From: Endozoicomonas sp. Mp262
GTDB lineage: Bacteria; Pseudomonadota; Gammaproteobacteria; Pseudomonadales; Endozoicomonadaceae
Assembly: GCF_025643335.1 (NCBI RefSeq)
Contig: NZ_CP092489.1
Location: forward strand, 753,501-817,500
Length of the DNA stretch: 64,000 bases
Reading direction: 5' to 3'
Shown here: one piece after another, positions 28,342 through 37,152 of the stretch
Numbering within the stretch: position 1 is the first letter of the stretch
Layout of the letters: every line of letters begins with the position of its first letter
Program-made: the position numbers and the translations under genes
Notes under the pieces: generated by a model
Databases searched by the model: none
What the model saw: the letters and a program-made list of their open reading frames with translations, nothing else
What the model was told of the DNA's origin: nothing

Positions 28342-29432
28342 AGGGTTGCGCTTAGGCATGAATAACGGGCATTTTGGATGATCGGGGTAAATAGTTTCAT
28401 TGCAGATGGGCAACGAACCCAGTTACGCTCAAAACGATCCAGATCCCGAAAGTAAGTGTCTTTAAATATTTTAAAAAAAGAGCAGCTTCTGAAGGAGTCC
28501 AGGTCAATCATTATTGGCTGGTTTTTATCGATAATAAAATTGGTGGCTTTAAAATCCCCGTGGGCCACTCTTACCCTTGGATATGTTAGTAAAATATCCT
28601 CAACTTGTCGGGCAATAGTGGGCCATGATGATTGTTCGTGCTCTTCCCGGTATAAGTCAGAAAGGGTTTCACCCTCTTTAAACTCTGTTATCAGATAACT
28701 GGTTTTTATCCAGGGTCCCTGCCTGACTTCCAGCATGGCCAGATTTTTTGGGGTGCTTATACCAATCTGGTCAAGTAATAAGGCACCTTGCCAGCAAACT
28801 CTTGCCCGTGAGTCGATGAGACTGCGAGTCAGGCTATAGGCCGTTCCCTTGCTGTTATATCGTTTGATAATTACTTTTTGGCCATTGGCCATTTTATACA
28901 GGCTTACGGTGGTTGCCTTGCAGTCTTTGAGTATCTCTCCCTCAGCAATGGCCTGATCAGGGGCCTGTAACAGCCGGGTTAGCTCCGGGCCGTCAAAGGC
29001 TTTCTGGATGACCTGATAGTGGTTCCAGCTTTTACTAACCTGAAAGTGGGTATTATTTTCGAAGCAGTGCTTCAGGTTTTTTTCGCGAGCTTTGCGTTTT
29101 TTATAAACACGTTTCTCGATGGTTTTTAGGGGGGGATAGTCTTTGATAAATGAATCAGGATGCCAAAGCTGTGACAGGTAACGGTCATACCTGGGGTAGA
29201 GCCGGGTAAGACAATCAATCAGGTTAGCAATACACCACTTGTTATCAGTCAGGCTGCTATTCGGGAGGCTGGCAATCTCCAGGGTATATTCAGAGGTGCT
29301 GGTAACCGTTATTTCAAGGGTGGCTGCCTGTCTGTTTTGATGAAGCTTTGTGACTTCCTTCAGATAACTATTGAGCCACTGGCAACGTTCTTCATCGGTC
29401 TTATGGATAAGAAATTCATTAAGGCTGATCAT
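28338..29432 (-). CDS. LPS-kinase-like protein with an extra N-terminal region
   Basis: A 364-residue protein whose C-terminal two-thirds have the kinase fold of the WaaP/InaA group: KVIIKRYNSKG (ATP-binding lysine, about 188-198), SYLITEFKEGETLSDLY, the catalytic loop VRVAHGDFKATNFII (HxD, about 294-308) and IMIDLDSF (metal-binding DxD). The first 140 residues are extra and unassigned. It lies between a second InaA-like kinase and a GT2 gene, overlapping both by 4 bases. Phosphorylation of a core sugar is the likely role. Confidence 0.75.
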   Translation of the reverse strand: MISLNEFLIHKTDEERCQWLNSYLKEVTKLHQNRQAATLEITVTSTSEYTLEIASLPNSSLTDNKWCIANLIDCLTRLYPRYDRYLSQLWHPDSFIKDYPPLKTIEKRVYKKRKAREKNLKHCFENNTHFQVSKSWNHYQVIQKAFDGPELTRLLQAPDQAIAEGEILKDCKATTVSLYKMANGQKVIIKRYNSKGTAYSLTRSLIDSRARVCWQGALLLDQIGISTPKNLAMLEVRQGPWIKTSYLITEFKEGETLSDLYREEHEQSSWPTIARQVEDILLTYPRVRVAHGDFKATNFIIDKNQPIMIDLDSFRSCSFFKIFKDTYFRDLDRFERNWVRCPSAMKLFTPIIQNARYSCLSATL

Positions 29433-30196
29433 TCCCTACCCTCAAAGAAGGCCACTATACGACGAATTTGCTGTTTCTGTGCCACTGATAACTTTTGCTT
29501 TACGTTGCCGAAACAATACCATTTATAAAAACGAAGCCTCTGGCTAGGGCTTAAATGGTATTTCGCCACCTTATCCAGGCAGGCAAGGTCTTTAATGATT
29601 CCACGAGCCACGGGTTTGCCACAACACCGCTGTGGCCATTGATAGCCTGCGGGGCAATCGATAAGGTAAACCTGTGGATGGCTATCACCGGTAACCAGAA
29701 TATTCCGCCATTTGAAATCCGTGTGGATAAACCGTGCCCTGTGCAGTGTTTTGGCGATTTCCGCAATTTGTTGCAGGACAGGGTATAGCCATTTTGGGTC
29801 TTTCAGCCTGGCGTCATGCTGATGGGCAAGCCTTGCCATATCTGTGGTGGCTTTTAACTCTTCGGTAATCAATGCCCCCCGAACAAACAGTCCACCCCTT
29901 CGTTCTTCACCATAGGCAACCACCTTGGCAGCGGGTAGGCCAAGCTGGTGAAAAAAGAGCATGTTTTCCCACTCGGCCCGGATTCTGCTTTTTCCCAGGT
30001 ATTTGCGAAGTCCTTTGCCTGCCGCCGTGTATCGTTTGACATAAAAACGAGTGTCTGCCGCTTCAAACAGTATGACCTCACTCAGGGCATCTTTGGTGAT
30101 GGTTTTTCCGGAAAGTTGAAAAACCCGGTCCAGGCTGCCGAATACTGTTGCAATGGCAGTTCCCTGCCAGGGTTCAGTTACATTCCAGTGTGCCAT
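29429..30196 (-). CDS. LPS-kinase (InaA/RfaP-like) family protein
   Basis: A 255-residue kinase-fold protein. It shows FYVKRYTAAGKGLRKYLGKSR with the ATP-site lysine (about 52-70), ALITEELKATTDM, the catalytic loop ARFIHTDFKWRNILVTG (HxD, about 157-171) and VYLIDCPAGYQ (metal site). It overlaps waaP by one base and the next kinase gene by four. It resembles the InaA/WapQ-like proteins that add phosphate to heptose residues in pseudomonads; the exact position modified is unknown. Confidence 0.82.
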   Translation of the reverse strand: MAHWNVTEPWQGTAIATVFGSLDRVFQLSGKTITKDALSEVILFEAADTRFYVKRYTAAGKGLRKYLGKSRIRAEWENMLFFHQLGLPAAKVVAYGEERRGGLFVRGALITEELKATTDMARLAHQHDARLKDPKWLYPVLQQIAEIAKTLHRARFIHTDFKWRNILVTGDSHPQVYLIDCPAGYQWPQRCCGKPVARGIIKDLACLDKVAKYHLSPSQRLRFYKWYCFGNVKQKLSVAQKQQIRRIVAFFEGRE

Positions 30197-31020
30197 TAGT
30201 AATTTGGATGTCCTGCTTTTCGTTCCATACGCCGGTATAGCTTGTTTGCCTTGTTTTCTATTTTTACCAGCATTGTTTGGTATCGGGTCAATGCCTGCTT
30301 AAGGGGTAAGCCGGTATAGCAACGAATAAAACGGTATATATCTCTTTGGGTAAACCCGTAATCCATGGCTGAGAAATAAAGCCCCGACAGATCTTTTAAA
30401 CGCCAGCGGTCAGGCAATTGGTTACGAACCTGCGCTCTGTGTAAATCAATTAGAAAAAAACGCAGGGGGTTATCCGGGTTTTTCTCAAACTGCTCCAGTG
30501 AGCCATCGGGAACCAGAAAGTGACACAGATAATAGTCCCGATGATTGATGCCGTTGTCGTGCAGGGTTCGGCTGATTTCAGCCAGCTTTTTCACAATTGC
30601 CCGCTTTAGAAGGATCGAGGGTGGTGATTGTTTCCAGCGCTCACAAATATCTTCCAGGCTGGACATGTTATCCAGTTCTTCTGTCACCAGAAATGAGTGT
30701 TGCCTGGCCGGGTTGCAGCCTTTTTCGCCAAAGGCCACAGGGGTCATGGTATCAATACCCAGACTGTGCAGTTTATTCAGTGCCAGCCATTCATTGCGAG
30801 CTCCCAGTACGGGCATTCGAAACCTGAGCAGGTTCTCAAAAATTTCGCCCCAGCCAACCCCTTTATGTACCTTGGCGAAGAAACCTTTGCCCTGGAATTC
30901 AAACCGGTAAGTGCGGCGGGCTTCCAGATCCCTGAAGGTTTCCCCTTCCATTGAGTCCAGTAAGGCGTGGGGGTTTTTGCCGCTCCAGGCTGTTTTAAAG
31001 TCGTCTCTCAGGTAAAGCAT
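30196..31020 (-). CDS. waaP: lipopolysaccharide core heptose(I) kinase
   Basis: A 274-residue WaaP/RfaP. It begins LYLRDDFKTAWSGKNPHALLDS and has RFEFQGKGFFAKVHKGVGWGE (ATP-binding lysine), VTEELDNMSSLED, the catalytic loop GINHRDYYLCHFLV (about 172-185) and FFLIDLHRAQVR. These match the Pseudomonas and E. coli enzymes that phosphorylate heptose I. WaaP-dependent phosphates bind divalent cations and are needed for outer-membrane integrity. Its start overlaps the stop of waaG by one base. Confidence 0.95.
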   Translation of the reverse strand: MLYLRDDFKTAWSGKNPHALLDSMEGETFRDLEARRTYRFEFQGKGFFAKVHKGVGWGEIFENLLRFRMPVLGARNEWLALNKLHSLGIDTMTPVAFGEKGCNPARQHSFLVTEELDNMSSLEDICERWKQSPPSILLKRAIVKKLAEISRTLHDNGINHRDYYLCHFLVPDGSLEQFEKNPDNPLRFFLIDLHRAQVRNQLPDRWRLKDLSGLYFSAMDYGFTQRDIYRFIRCYTGLPLKQALTRYQTMLVKIENKANKLYRRMERKAGHPNY

Positions 31021-32153
31021 TATTGGTTCAACAATATTTGGGCTTGTTGATCAATGATCTTTGCAGCTTGCTGATGAAGGCTATAAAGATCCGTTTTGGC
31101 AGCATAGGTTTTGGCGTTGTTATGCCATTGCATCCGGTGCTGGCTTGAACTAATGATTTCGTTTAAGTGCCTGTTGAGTGCCGGTTGCTGAAACGGGGAG
31201 GGTAGTACAACCCCGGCATCGGCCGCCGTAATATGGAAAGCATAGCCACAGTTTTCAGTGGTAAGCACCGGCAAGCCCGCAGCCAGGGCTTCAACCAGAA
31301 CCATTCCGGCACTTTCCGTGTAGGCCGGATGGATAAGCAGGTCTGCTGCAAGCATCAGTTGTTGTATATCATCCCGGGCGCCAAGAAAGTGAATAGTATT
31401 GTCTGAAAGCCCCAGTTTTCTGGTTAGCGCAATAAAGCGATCTTGCTTATCACCGCCAGCTACCAGCAGCTTCACCGTTTGCTGCCGCTTTTCAGGCAAG
31501 GCGGCCAATGCCTTGATAGCACGATCAAGCCCTTTGGTTTTAAAGCTGGAACCCACCAATAGCAATACCAGGTCGGTGGCCGGGATGTTGAGTTTTTTAC
31601 CAAGCTCTTCCCTGATAGTGGCCCTGTTTTCAAGCAATGTATTACGGCTGATTCCCGGCGGCAGCAGTTTGAAGCGCTCCGGAGGCGTTTGGTAGTGCCT
31701 CTGGAAATCAGTGATTTGCTGTTGGGTCAGGGTCAGGATCAGGGTGGAAGCCTTTGCTGCAAAAACCGCCTGCTCAAGTTTTTCGTACGCTTTGTACCTG
31801 GGTGTCCAGCGGTAGATTAAACTTCGTTCTGCCATGGCTTTTTCACGGTAGCAGGTATCCGAGGCAAAATAGATATCCAGCCCTGCCAGTTTATTAAAGC
31901 CAATGAGCAGGTTTGAACGGCTGCCTGTTGCACGAACTAACTGCTGCTGGAAGCTTTCCATCCTGCGGTGATTGGATGAACCCTGAATGGGGAGCCTGTT
32001 AATGGTAAAGCCATCCGGACAGGCTCCCTGCCATTGGCTGGTATAGACGTTGATATCATGGCCCAGCTTTTGACATTCAATGGCCGTTTTCAGAAAGTCC
32101 CTTTGCAGTCCGCCGTAGGGAAAATAGTTGAAGAGGGCAAAATCAAGTGTCAT
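31020..32153 (-). CDS. waaG: LPS core glucosyltransferase I (GT4)
   Basis: A 377-residue GT-B enzyme of family 4 that adds the first hexose to the inner core. It shows the N-terminal NYFPYGGLQRDFLK segment, the central LLPPGISRN loop, LLLVGSSFKTKGLDRAI (donor-domain start), and the ExxxxxE region HPAYTESAGMVLVEALAAGLPVL in two overlapping halves (about 277-297). It overlaps waaC by 11 bases and waaP by one. Confidence 0.94.
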   Translation of the reverse strand: MTLDFALFNYFPYGGLQRDFLKTAIECQKLGHDINVYTSQWQGACPDGFTINRLPIQGSSNHRRMESFQQQLVRATGSRSNLLIGFNKLAGLDIYFASDTCYREKAMAERSLIYRWTPRYKAYEKLEQAVFAAKASTLILTLTQQQITDFQRHYQTPPERFKLLPPGISRNTLLENRATIREELGKKLNIPATDLVLLLVGSSFKTKGLDRAIKALAALPEKRQQTVKLLVAGGDKQDRFIALTRKLGLSDNTIHFLGARDDIQQLMLAADLLIHPAYTESAGMVLVEALAAGLPVLTTENCGYAFHITAADAGVVLPSPFQQPALNRHLNEIISSSQHRMQWHNNAKTYAAKTDLYSLHQQAAKIIDQQAQILLNQ

Positions 32154-33159
32154 TCCTTCTTCCCTGAGGCAATAGGGTTACCAGGTTGTCCCATACCAGC
32201 TCCGGTGTCATTGGCGCAAAAATATCCGGTTCTACAGAGGGAAAGTCACCGGCAGGGCAGTCTTCAAGGGTGAGATGAACCTGTGACTTGCCATAGGCTC
32301 CAACCCTGTCTGGACTGGTGGGGCCATACAGTGACACTGCCGGTTTTTCCAGTGCGGCTGACAGGTGTCCAAGTCCGGTATCCACGGCAACAACTCCGGA
32401 TGCCCCGGCGATCACTCCGGCAATACCCGACAGACTGCTTTTTGGCAGCACCTCGGTGTTGCTTGATGACTGTGCTATCCGTTCAGCCCGTTCTTTTTCT
32501 GTGGTGTTACCCCAGGGCAGCAGGACTTTGTATCCATTGTCGTTCACCTTATTGGCCAGTTGGCACCAGTAAGGTTCTGGCCAGTGTTTGTCCGGCCAGG
32601 TGGTACTGTGAATAAAAACAACATAAGGCGTATGGCTGTAAGTTTCTTTATCGAATCGGCTTTGATCCAGCGAGAACCGTCCGGTTTCCCTGGGAATAGC
32701 ATACCCCAGGGACTTTGCCACAAGTTGCCTGACCCGCTCTACCGCATGCTGGTTCCAGCAGATATTGAGTGGATGCTTATAGAAGTGGGCTGAAATGGGT
32801 TCCCTGGCTGAATGTTTGTCCAGCCCAAAGGCAGGGCCTTTGGCTAGCTTGGCCAGTAGTGCACTTTTAAACAGTCCCTGGGCATCAATGACAGCATCGT
32901 ATTCCCTGGATTGCAGTCGCTCTTTAAATCGCCGCCATTCACCCGTGGCCAGGGTATTGAATGGCGACTTTCGCCAGCGGCGAATGGCAACAGGAATAAT
33001 TTTATCCACAGCCGGGTGCCAGCCCGGGATCTCTGAAAAACCCTCTTCAACCACCCAGTCGAAGGTAATGCCGGGAATCGCCGAAGCCGCATCAGTCAAG
33101 GCAGGCAAACTGTGGATAACATCCCCCATGGAGGAGGTTTTTATGAGCAACACCTTCAT
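32143..33159 (-). CDS. waaC: LPS heptosyltransferase I
   Basis: A 338-residue family 9 glycosyltransferase that adds the first heptose to Kdo2-lipid A. It begins MKVLLIKTSSMGDVIHSLPAL, has DWVVEEGFSEIPGWHP and AQGLFKSALLAKL, and the donor-site region AVDTGLGHLSAALEKPAVSLYG (about 262-283). These are the standard WaaC marks. It starts inside the waaF stop (ATGA overlap), so the two are coupled. Confidence 0.95.
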   Translation of the reverse strand: MKVLLIKTSSMGDVIHSLPALTDAASAIPGITFDWVVEEGFSEIPGWHPAVDKIIPVAIRRWRKSPFNTLATGEWRRFKERLQSREYDAVIDAQGLFKSALLAKLAKGPAFGLDKHSAREPISAHFYKHPLNICWNQHAVERVRQLVAKSLGYAIPRETGRFSLDQSRFDKETYSHTPYVVFIHSTTWPDKHWPEPYWCQLANKVNDNGYKVLLPWGNTTEKERAERIAQSSSNTEVLPKSSLSGIAGVIAGASGVVAVDTGLGHLSAALEKPAVSLYGPTSPDRVGAYGKSQVHLTLEDCPAGDFPSVEPDIFAPMTPELVWDNLVTLLPQGRRNDT

Positions 33160-34211
33160 TCCTGGTGAACTCCAATCAGTGATTCATGCTGTTCTCTGCC
33201 AAGCTGCTCAATAGCTGCCATGACCATGTCAGGATCAAGCTGCTTCATACAGTTATGATGTCCAAGGGGACATTCCCTTTTAAAACAGGGACTGCACTCC
33301 AGTTTTAGCCAAAGTGTTTTGCTATTGGTATTCATGGGTGGCGTATGGGATGCCGTGGTTGAACCGTAAACAGCCACCAATGGCCGGGACAGCGCGGCAG
33401 CGATATGCATCAGCCCGGAATCATTACTGACAACAGTGGTTGTCTTCGAAAGAAGATCAACCGCATCCGCCAGTGTGGTTTCTCCCGCCAGATTGCAGCA
33501 GCGTTCCCGATGCGGGTCAGGAATGTATGACATTATCTCGGTGGTGATTTGACGATCTTTCTCTGAGCCAAAAAGCCAAACCCGCCAGCCCTGTTTAAGC
33601 AGGTTCAGCGCCACTTCACCATAATAACCGGCTGGCCACTGCTTTGACGGGCCAAACTCTGCCCCGGGGCATAACCCGAGAATAGGGGCGTCAACCTGTA
33701 AGCGATGTCGATGAAGCGCACTGTCGACGCTGGCAGGCTCAACCTGTAATTGGGGTCTGGGCAGCGGGGAGGGCATTGCCTGACCTTTGGGATAACCCAG
33801 TGCCACAAACCGTTCCACCATTAACGGCAGCTGTTCTTTATCCAGGGCTCGAATATCATTTAGCAAGCCGAAGCGCATTTCGCCACGCCAACCGGTGCGT
33901 ATAGGGATATTGGCCCAGAAAGGAATCAATGCCGATTTAAACGAGTTAGGCAAGACTATTGCCTGATTGTAGTGTTCCACCCGAAGGGAATGCCCTATTT
34001 TTTTACGGGTGCCAAGATTCAACTTGCCGTGACCTAAAGGCATTTCAATACTGCGGTGTACTTCAGGCATTCTTTGAAGAATGGGTCCGCTCCAGGCCGG
34101 TGCCAGTACATCAATTTTTGCGTCAGGGTTTTGCTGTTTCAAGGTGATAAATAATGTTTGCGCCATCACCATGTCCCCCACCCAGGAGGGACCTACAATC
34201 AGGTACTTCAC
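33156..34211 (-). CDS. waaF: LPS heptosyltransferase II
   Basis: A 351-residue family 9 glycosyltransferase adding the second heptose. Marks are MKYLIVGPSWVGDMVMAQTLF, VLPNSFKSALIPFWA, LGLCPGAEFGPSKQWP (about 184-199), and the VSNDSGLMHIAAALSRP donor-site segment. It is the first gene of the minus-strand core operon, and the promoter should lie in the 600-base gap upstream. Confidence 0.95.
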   Translation of the reverse strand: MKYLIVGPSWVGDMVMAQTLFITLKQQNPDAKIDVLAPAWSGPILQRMPEVHRSIEMPLGHGKLNLGTRKKIGHSLRVEHYNQAIVLPNSFKSALIPFWANIPIRTGWRGEMRFGLLNDIRALDKEQLPLMVERFVALGYPKGQAMPSPLPRPQLQVEPASVDSALHRHRLQVDAPILGLCPGAEFGPSKQWPAGYYGEVALNLLKQGWRVWLFGSEKDRQITTEIMSYIPDPHRERCCNLAGETTLADAVDLLSKTTTVVSNDSGLMHIAAALSRPLVAVYGSTTASHTPPMNTNSKTLWLKLECSPCFKRECPLGHHNCMKQLDPDMVMAAIEQLGREQHESLIGVHQE

Positions 34212-34817
34212 GTTATGGAAATGTCCTGGGTTAATTTATATTCAGGCACGCTACCGCCCGTCAGAATGATCCTGGCCATTCCGACTGTGTTGATTCCTCC
34301 TCCCTTACTGATTGTTCTACCGGTGGTCAGTCAGAGTTTTTGAGGGACTCCGGGGAGGGGAAATTACGGTTCTCTTAATCTGGCAGAACTGGAAATGATC
34401 GGATAACTGGAAGCTTATTAACTAAACCAGTAATTTCAAATGAGTATCTTCCCTGCACATCATTTCATTGGGCTGATACCCCAGAAGAATAACTCTTGAG
34501 CATAAAATGGATGGGATTATACGATAATTACCAAAATTTCCATAAAGAAAAACAGCCCCTAGGAGCTCCAGGAAAAGTCTCCACTGCAAGATCACAGAAC
34601 CCGGTATCAAACCCTGGGATATCAATGACATAGAGAATTTATAAGTTTTTACCATAACCCATTAAACCGGAATATTTGGCGCAAATGTGTATTTTTACCT
34701 ATATTCAATGCGCTCCCGTCAGCCTGGGTATTGCATAAATACAGGGAGCTTATATTTGGTTCGGGAGCCTCTCTTGCCGACTCCTGGAGATAGATTACGC
34801 CACATGATTTAACGTGC
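34212..34817. other. intergenic region between the core operon and the lic-like operon
   Basis: This 606-base gap separates two divergent operons (waaF to the left, the choline-kinase-like gene to the right), so both promoters should be here. The right-hand part is AT-rich around 34660-34760. Short open frames on both strands (for example 34422-34655 minus) have no ribosome-binding site or protein-like sequence that I can support. No repeat or RNA gene is apparent. Confidence 0.5.
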
Positions 34818-35735
34818 ATGCTGTCAATTAACGATATAGCTACGAGGACACAGGCTCAATTTATTGGCCAGTCCTTGTCAGCACAGTCTCATGATATTAA
34901 TGTCATTGATCGCCTCCCGGGAACCACCAACCGGAGTTACAAAATCAGGCACCTTAACGCCAGCTATGCGCTGAGGCTACCGGGCCCGGGAACGTCACAG
35001 TTCATCGACCGGCAGAATGAGCGGGATAACTCACTGCTGGCATTTCAAAAACTGGCACTGACACCTGAGCCTGTCATGCTTGACGCCAACAGTGGTATCA
35101 AGATTGTGTGCTGGGTGAATCACGGCAAAAGCCTCCGGGTGGATAATATCGAAAAATACCTGGATATTATTGCCCCTGCCCTGAGAAAGCTTCATCGGTC
35201 TCAATGCAACTTCACCTATAAAATTAACCTGGTGCAAATGCTGGATGATTACCTGAAGCTTGTTCCTGCCGGGCAACTTTATCAGGGACTCCACAGGATG
35301 ATAGGTCTTTGCCGTACCTTTCAGTCTGAAATCAGCCGGCTAAACCTGAAAAGCTGTCCGGTTCATTTTGACCTGGTGCCTGAGAATATATTGGTTTCAC
35401 GACAGGGCCGCATTCAGTTTATTGACTGGGAATACTCCGGCCAGGGAACTGCCGAAATGGATATTGCCTCCCTGTTTACTGAATCGGAATTAGATGAACG
35501 GCAAAGACAATACCTTTTAGACTGTTACCGGCAACCCCTTTCAATCCATGCCATTGCTATTTTTGAGCTGCAGATCAACACCCTCTGGAGTATCTGGTCG
35601 GTTATACAGAAAAATAATTTCGCCAAAGGGAATCTTGACTATCATGAATATGGCTTGAGTCGCTTGAAAAAAGCGGAGCAGGTAGCCCGGCAATTGTTGG
35701 AGAAGGCCTATGTTTTCTGTCAACAGATGGGTTAA
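34818..35735 (+). CDS. choline kinase-like phosphotransferase (LicA-like)
   Basis: A 305-residue protein of the APH/choline kinase superfamily that would phosphorylate choline or ethanolamine with ATP. The N-terminal lobe contains RLPGTTNRSYKIRHLNASYALRLPG in two adjoining parts, typical of LicA-type kinases, and the catalytic loop is CPVHFDLVPENILV (HxDxxxxN, about 190-203) followed by QFIDWEYSGQGTAEMDIAS with the metal-binding aspartate. It is the first gene of a tight four-gene operon ending in licD. Unlike Haemophilus licA there is no tetranucleotide repeat at its start, so phase variation by that route is not expected. Confidence 0.8.
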   Translation: MLSINDIATRTQAQFIGQSLSAQSHDINVIDRLPGTTNRSYKIRHLNASYALRLPGPGTSQFIDRQNERDNSLLAFQKLALTPEPVMLDANSGIKIVCWVNHGKSLRVDNIEKYLDIIAPALRKLHRSQCNFTYKINLVQMLDDYLKLVPAGQLYQGLHRMIGLCRTFQSEISRLNLKSCPVHFDLVPENILVSRQGRIQFIDWEYSGQGTAEMDIASLFTESELDERQRQYLLDCYRQPLSIHAIAIFELQINTLWSIWSVIQKNNFAKGNLDYHEYGLSRLKKAEQVARQLLEKAYVFCQQMG

Positions 35736-35913
35736 AAGAGTCCTTGAATCGCTGGCCGGACTTATTTTTCTGATTGGCTGTATGGGTTTCTATCACACCC
35801 CTGTACTGTCTTCATGGGGTCTGGACTATACCATCAGCGTTCATTTCTTTGTAGCGGGTTCCCTGCTTTACATGATCAATCCATTGATCAGTATTAGAGA
35901 AAAAAGGCAATGA
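35710..35913 (+). CDS. small membrane protein with two predicted helices
   Basis: A 67-residue protein with two hydrophobic segments (about 13-29 and 42-57), resembling YrhK-type small membrane proteins. It starts 26 bases inside the end of the kinase gene and its stop overlaps the next start as ATGA, so it is translated as part of the operon. It occupies the place where a choline permease (LicB, about 290 residues) stands in classical lic operons, but is far too small to be one. Its role is unknown. Confidence 0.65.
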   Translation: MFSVNRWVKRVLESLAGLIFLIGCMGFYHTPVLSSWGLDYTISVHFFVAGSLLYMINPLISIREKRQ

Positions 35914-36341
35914 CTATCCGTGTTTTCACTTCCGGCGTGTTTGATCTGTTGCATACGGGTCATATTCGCGCACTCAAGGCAGCCAGGACACACGGTGACC
36001 TGCTCATTGTCGGTGTGTGTTCAGATGATGATGCCCAGGCCTATAAACGCCAACCCGTTATTCCTCTCAATGAGCGGATAGAAATGCTGGAGTCACTGGC
36101 CTGTGTTGATCAGGTATTTTGCTCCCCTTTGGTACCCGATATAGCATTTTATTTTAGCCATCGCATCTCGATCCATATCCAGGCAGAGGACGAGTATAAC
36201 CATAGCGGGTGGCACTTCTATGATGCGGCAAAGTCCCTTGGCATCATGCGTTTTATTGGACGTCAGCCAGATACATCAACGTCATCAATCATTCAAAGAA
36301 TCACGGCGGTAAAAAAACAGGAGGTGTATTTTGCAAGATAA
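35910..36341 (+). CDS. CTP-dependent cytidylyltransferase (phosphocholine/phosphoethanolamine/glycerol-phosphate type)
   Basis: A 143-residue HxGH nucleotidyltransferase. TSGVFDLLHTGHIRALKAA carries the HxGH site (residues 16-19) and the closing motif reads DTSTSSIIQRI, like the RxxGxSTSxI of eukaryotic-type phosphocholine and phosphoethanolamine cytidylyltransferases. Between a choline-kinase-like gene and licD, it most likely makes CDP-choline or CDP-ethanolamine. Classical LicC is a different fold (sugar-nucleotidyltransferase type), so this would be a non-homologous stand-in. Confidence 0.8.
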   Translation: MTIRVFTSGVFDLLHTGHIRALKAARTHGDLLIVGVCSDDDAQAYKRQPVIPLNERIEMLESLACVDQVFCSPLVPDIAFYFSHRISIHIQAEDEYNHSGWHFYDAAKSLGIMRFIGRQPDTSTSSIIQRITAVKKQEVYFAR

Positions 36342-37152
36342 TTTGTCCGTGTTATTTCCAGATAACCGTGATCGCTACAGTACCCCAGCGGAAAAAATGC
36401 AGCATATATTGCTTCGATTGTTATCAATATTTGACCATATTTGTACAACCCATAACCTGGAATATTGGATAGATGGCGGAACATTGCTTGGTGCTATCCG
36501 TCACAAGGGGTTTATTCCATGGGATGATGATGTTGATGTCTGTATGTCAGAAAAAAACTACGGAAAGTTTCTAGAGCTGGCTCCCCACTATCTTGGTGAT
36601 GATTTATTACTGCTCAATGGTGAACACTGCCCGTTAATGAACAAAGGCATTACAAAAATTTATGATCTCAAAAGTTCATCAAAACAGCTGAACACAAGAG
36701 AGGTGGGTATTTTGCCCAGTGGTTTTTTTATCGATATTTTCTGCATGGAAAGCCATTCAAGAAAAATCAAAAACACCAGAAAAGCGTTCAAATATGCCAA
36801 TATCAAACTGAAACCGGGTGACAGAGGCATTCGCGCCTTAAAAAAACGTATCCGCCTGTTTTTTAACCGTCATATTGCCGCACAAAAAGTCATCAGCAAA
36901 AGTCGGGACGAGCAGGGAGAATACTTTTATTATCGTTGTCGCTGGTTCACTTATTTTCTTCGTCGCAGCCACGTCTACCCTATTAAAAGCGTAATATTTG
37001 AAAGTCTGAACCTTCCCGCACCAGGCGATGCCCATCACTATCTACAGGATATGTATGGAGACTATATGACACCGCCGGGTATGACTGAAAGGGAGGGGCA
37101 CTTTTCAGAATACTATCCTGAAAAGCCTGATACCCATTTTTATCCGGGTTAA
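36331..37152 (+). CDS. licD: LicD family phosphocholine transferase
   Basis: A 273-residue LicD-type protein that transfers phosphocholine (or a related phospho-group) from its CDP form to a glycan. The conserved core is LEYWIDGGTLLGAIRHKGFIPWDDDVDVCM in two adjoining parts (about 46-75), with the GGTLLG turn and the DDDVD metal site. FFIDIFCME follows near residue 132. The start is TTG 36331: a near-perfect ribosome-binding site (AGGAGG at 36320-36325) sits 5 bases before it. It overlaps the cytidylyltransferase gene by 11 bases and ends overlapping the convergent ilvE by 4. Confidence 0.9.
   Translation: MQDNLSVLFPDNRDRYSTPAEKMQHILLRLLSIFDHICTTHNLEYWIDGGTLLGAIRHKGFIPWDDDVDVCMSEKNYGKFLELAPHYLGDDLLLLNGEHCPLMNKGITKIYDLKSSSKQLNTREVGILPSGFFIDIFCMESHSRKIKNTRKAFKYANIKLKPGDRGIRALKKRIRLFFNRHIAAQKVISKSRDEQGEYFYYRCRWFTYFLRRSHVYPIKSVIFESLNLPAPGDAHHYLQDMYGDYMTPPGMTEREGHFSEYYPEKPDTHFYPG

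Noticed and set aside
34422-34655. 77-residue minus-strand frame between the two glycan operons
   Set aside because: No ribosome-binding site, no homology I recognise, and it lies where promoters are expected.
34800-34840. Search for CAAT-type tetranucleotide repeats at the choline-kinase-like start
   Set aside because: None present, so licA-style phase variation is not supported.
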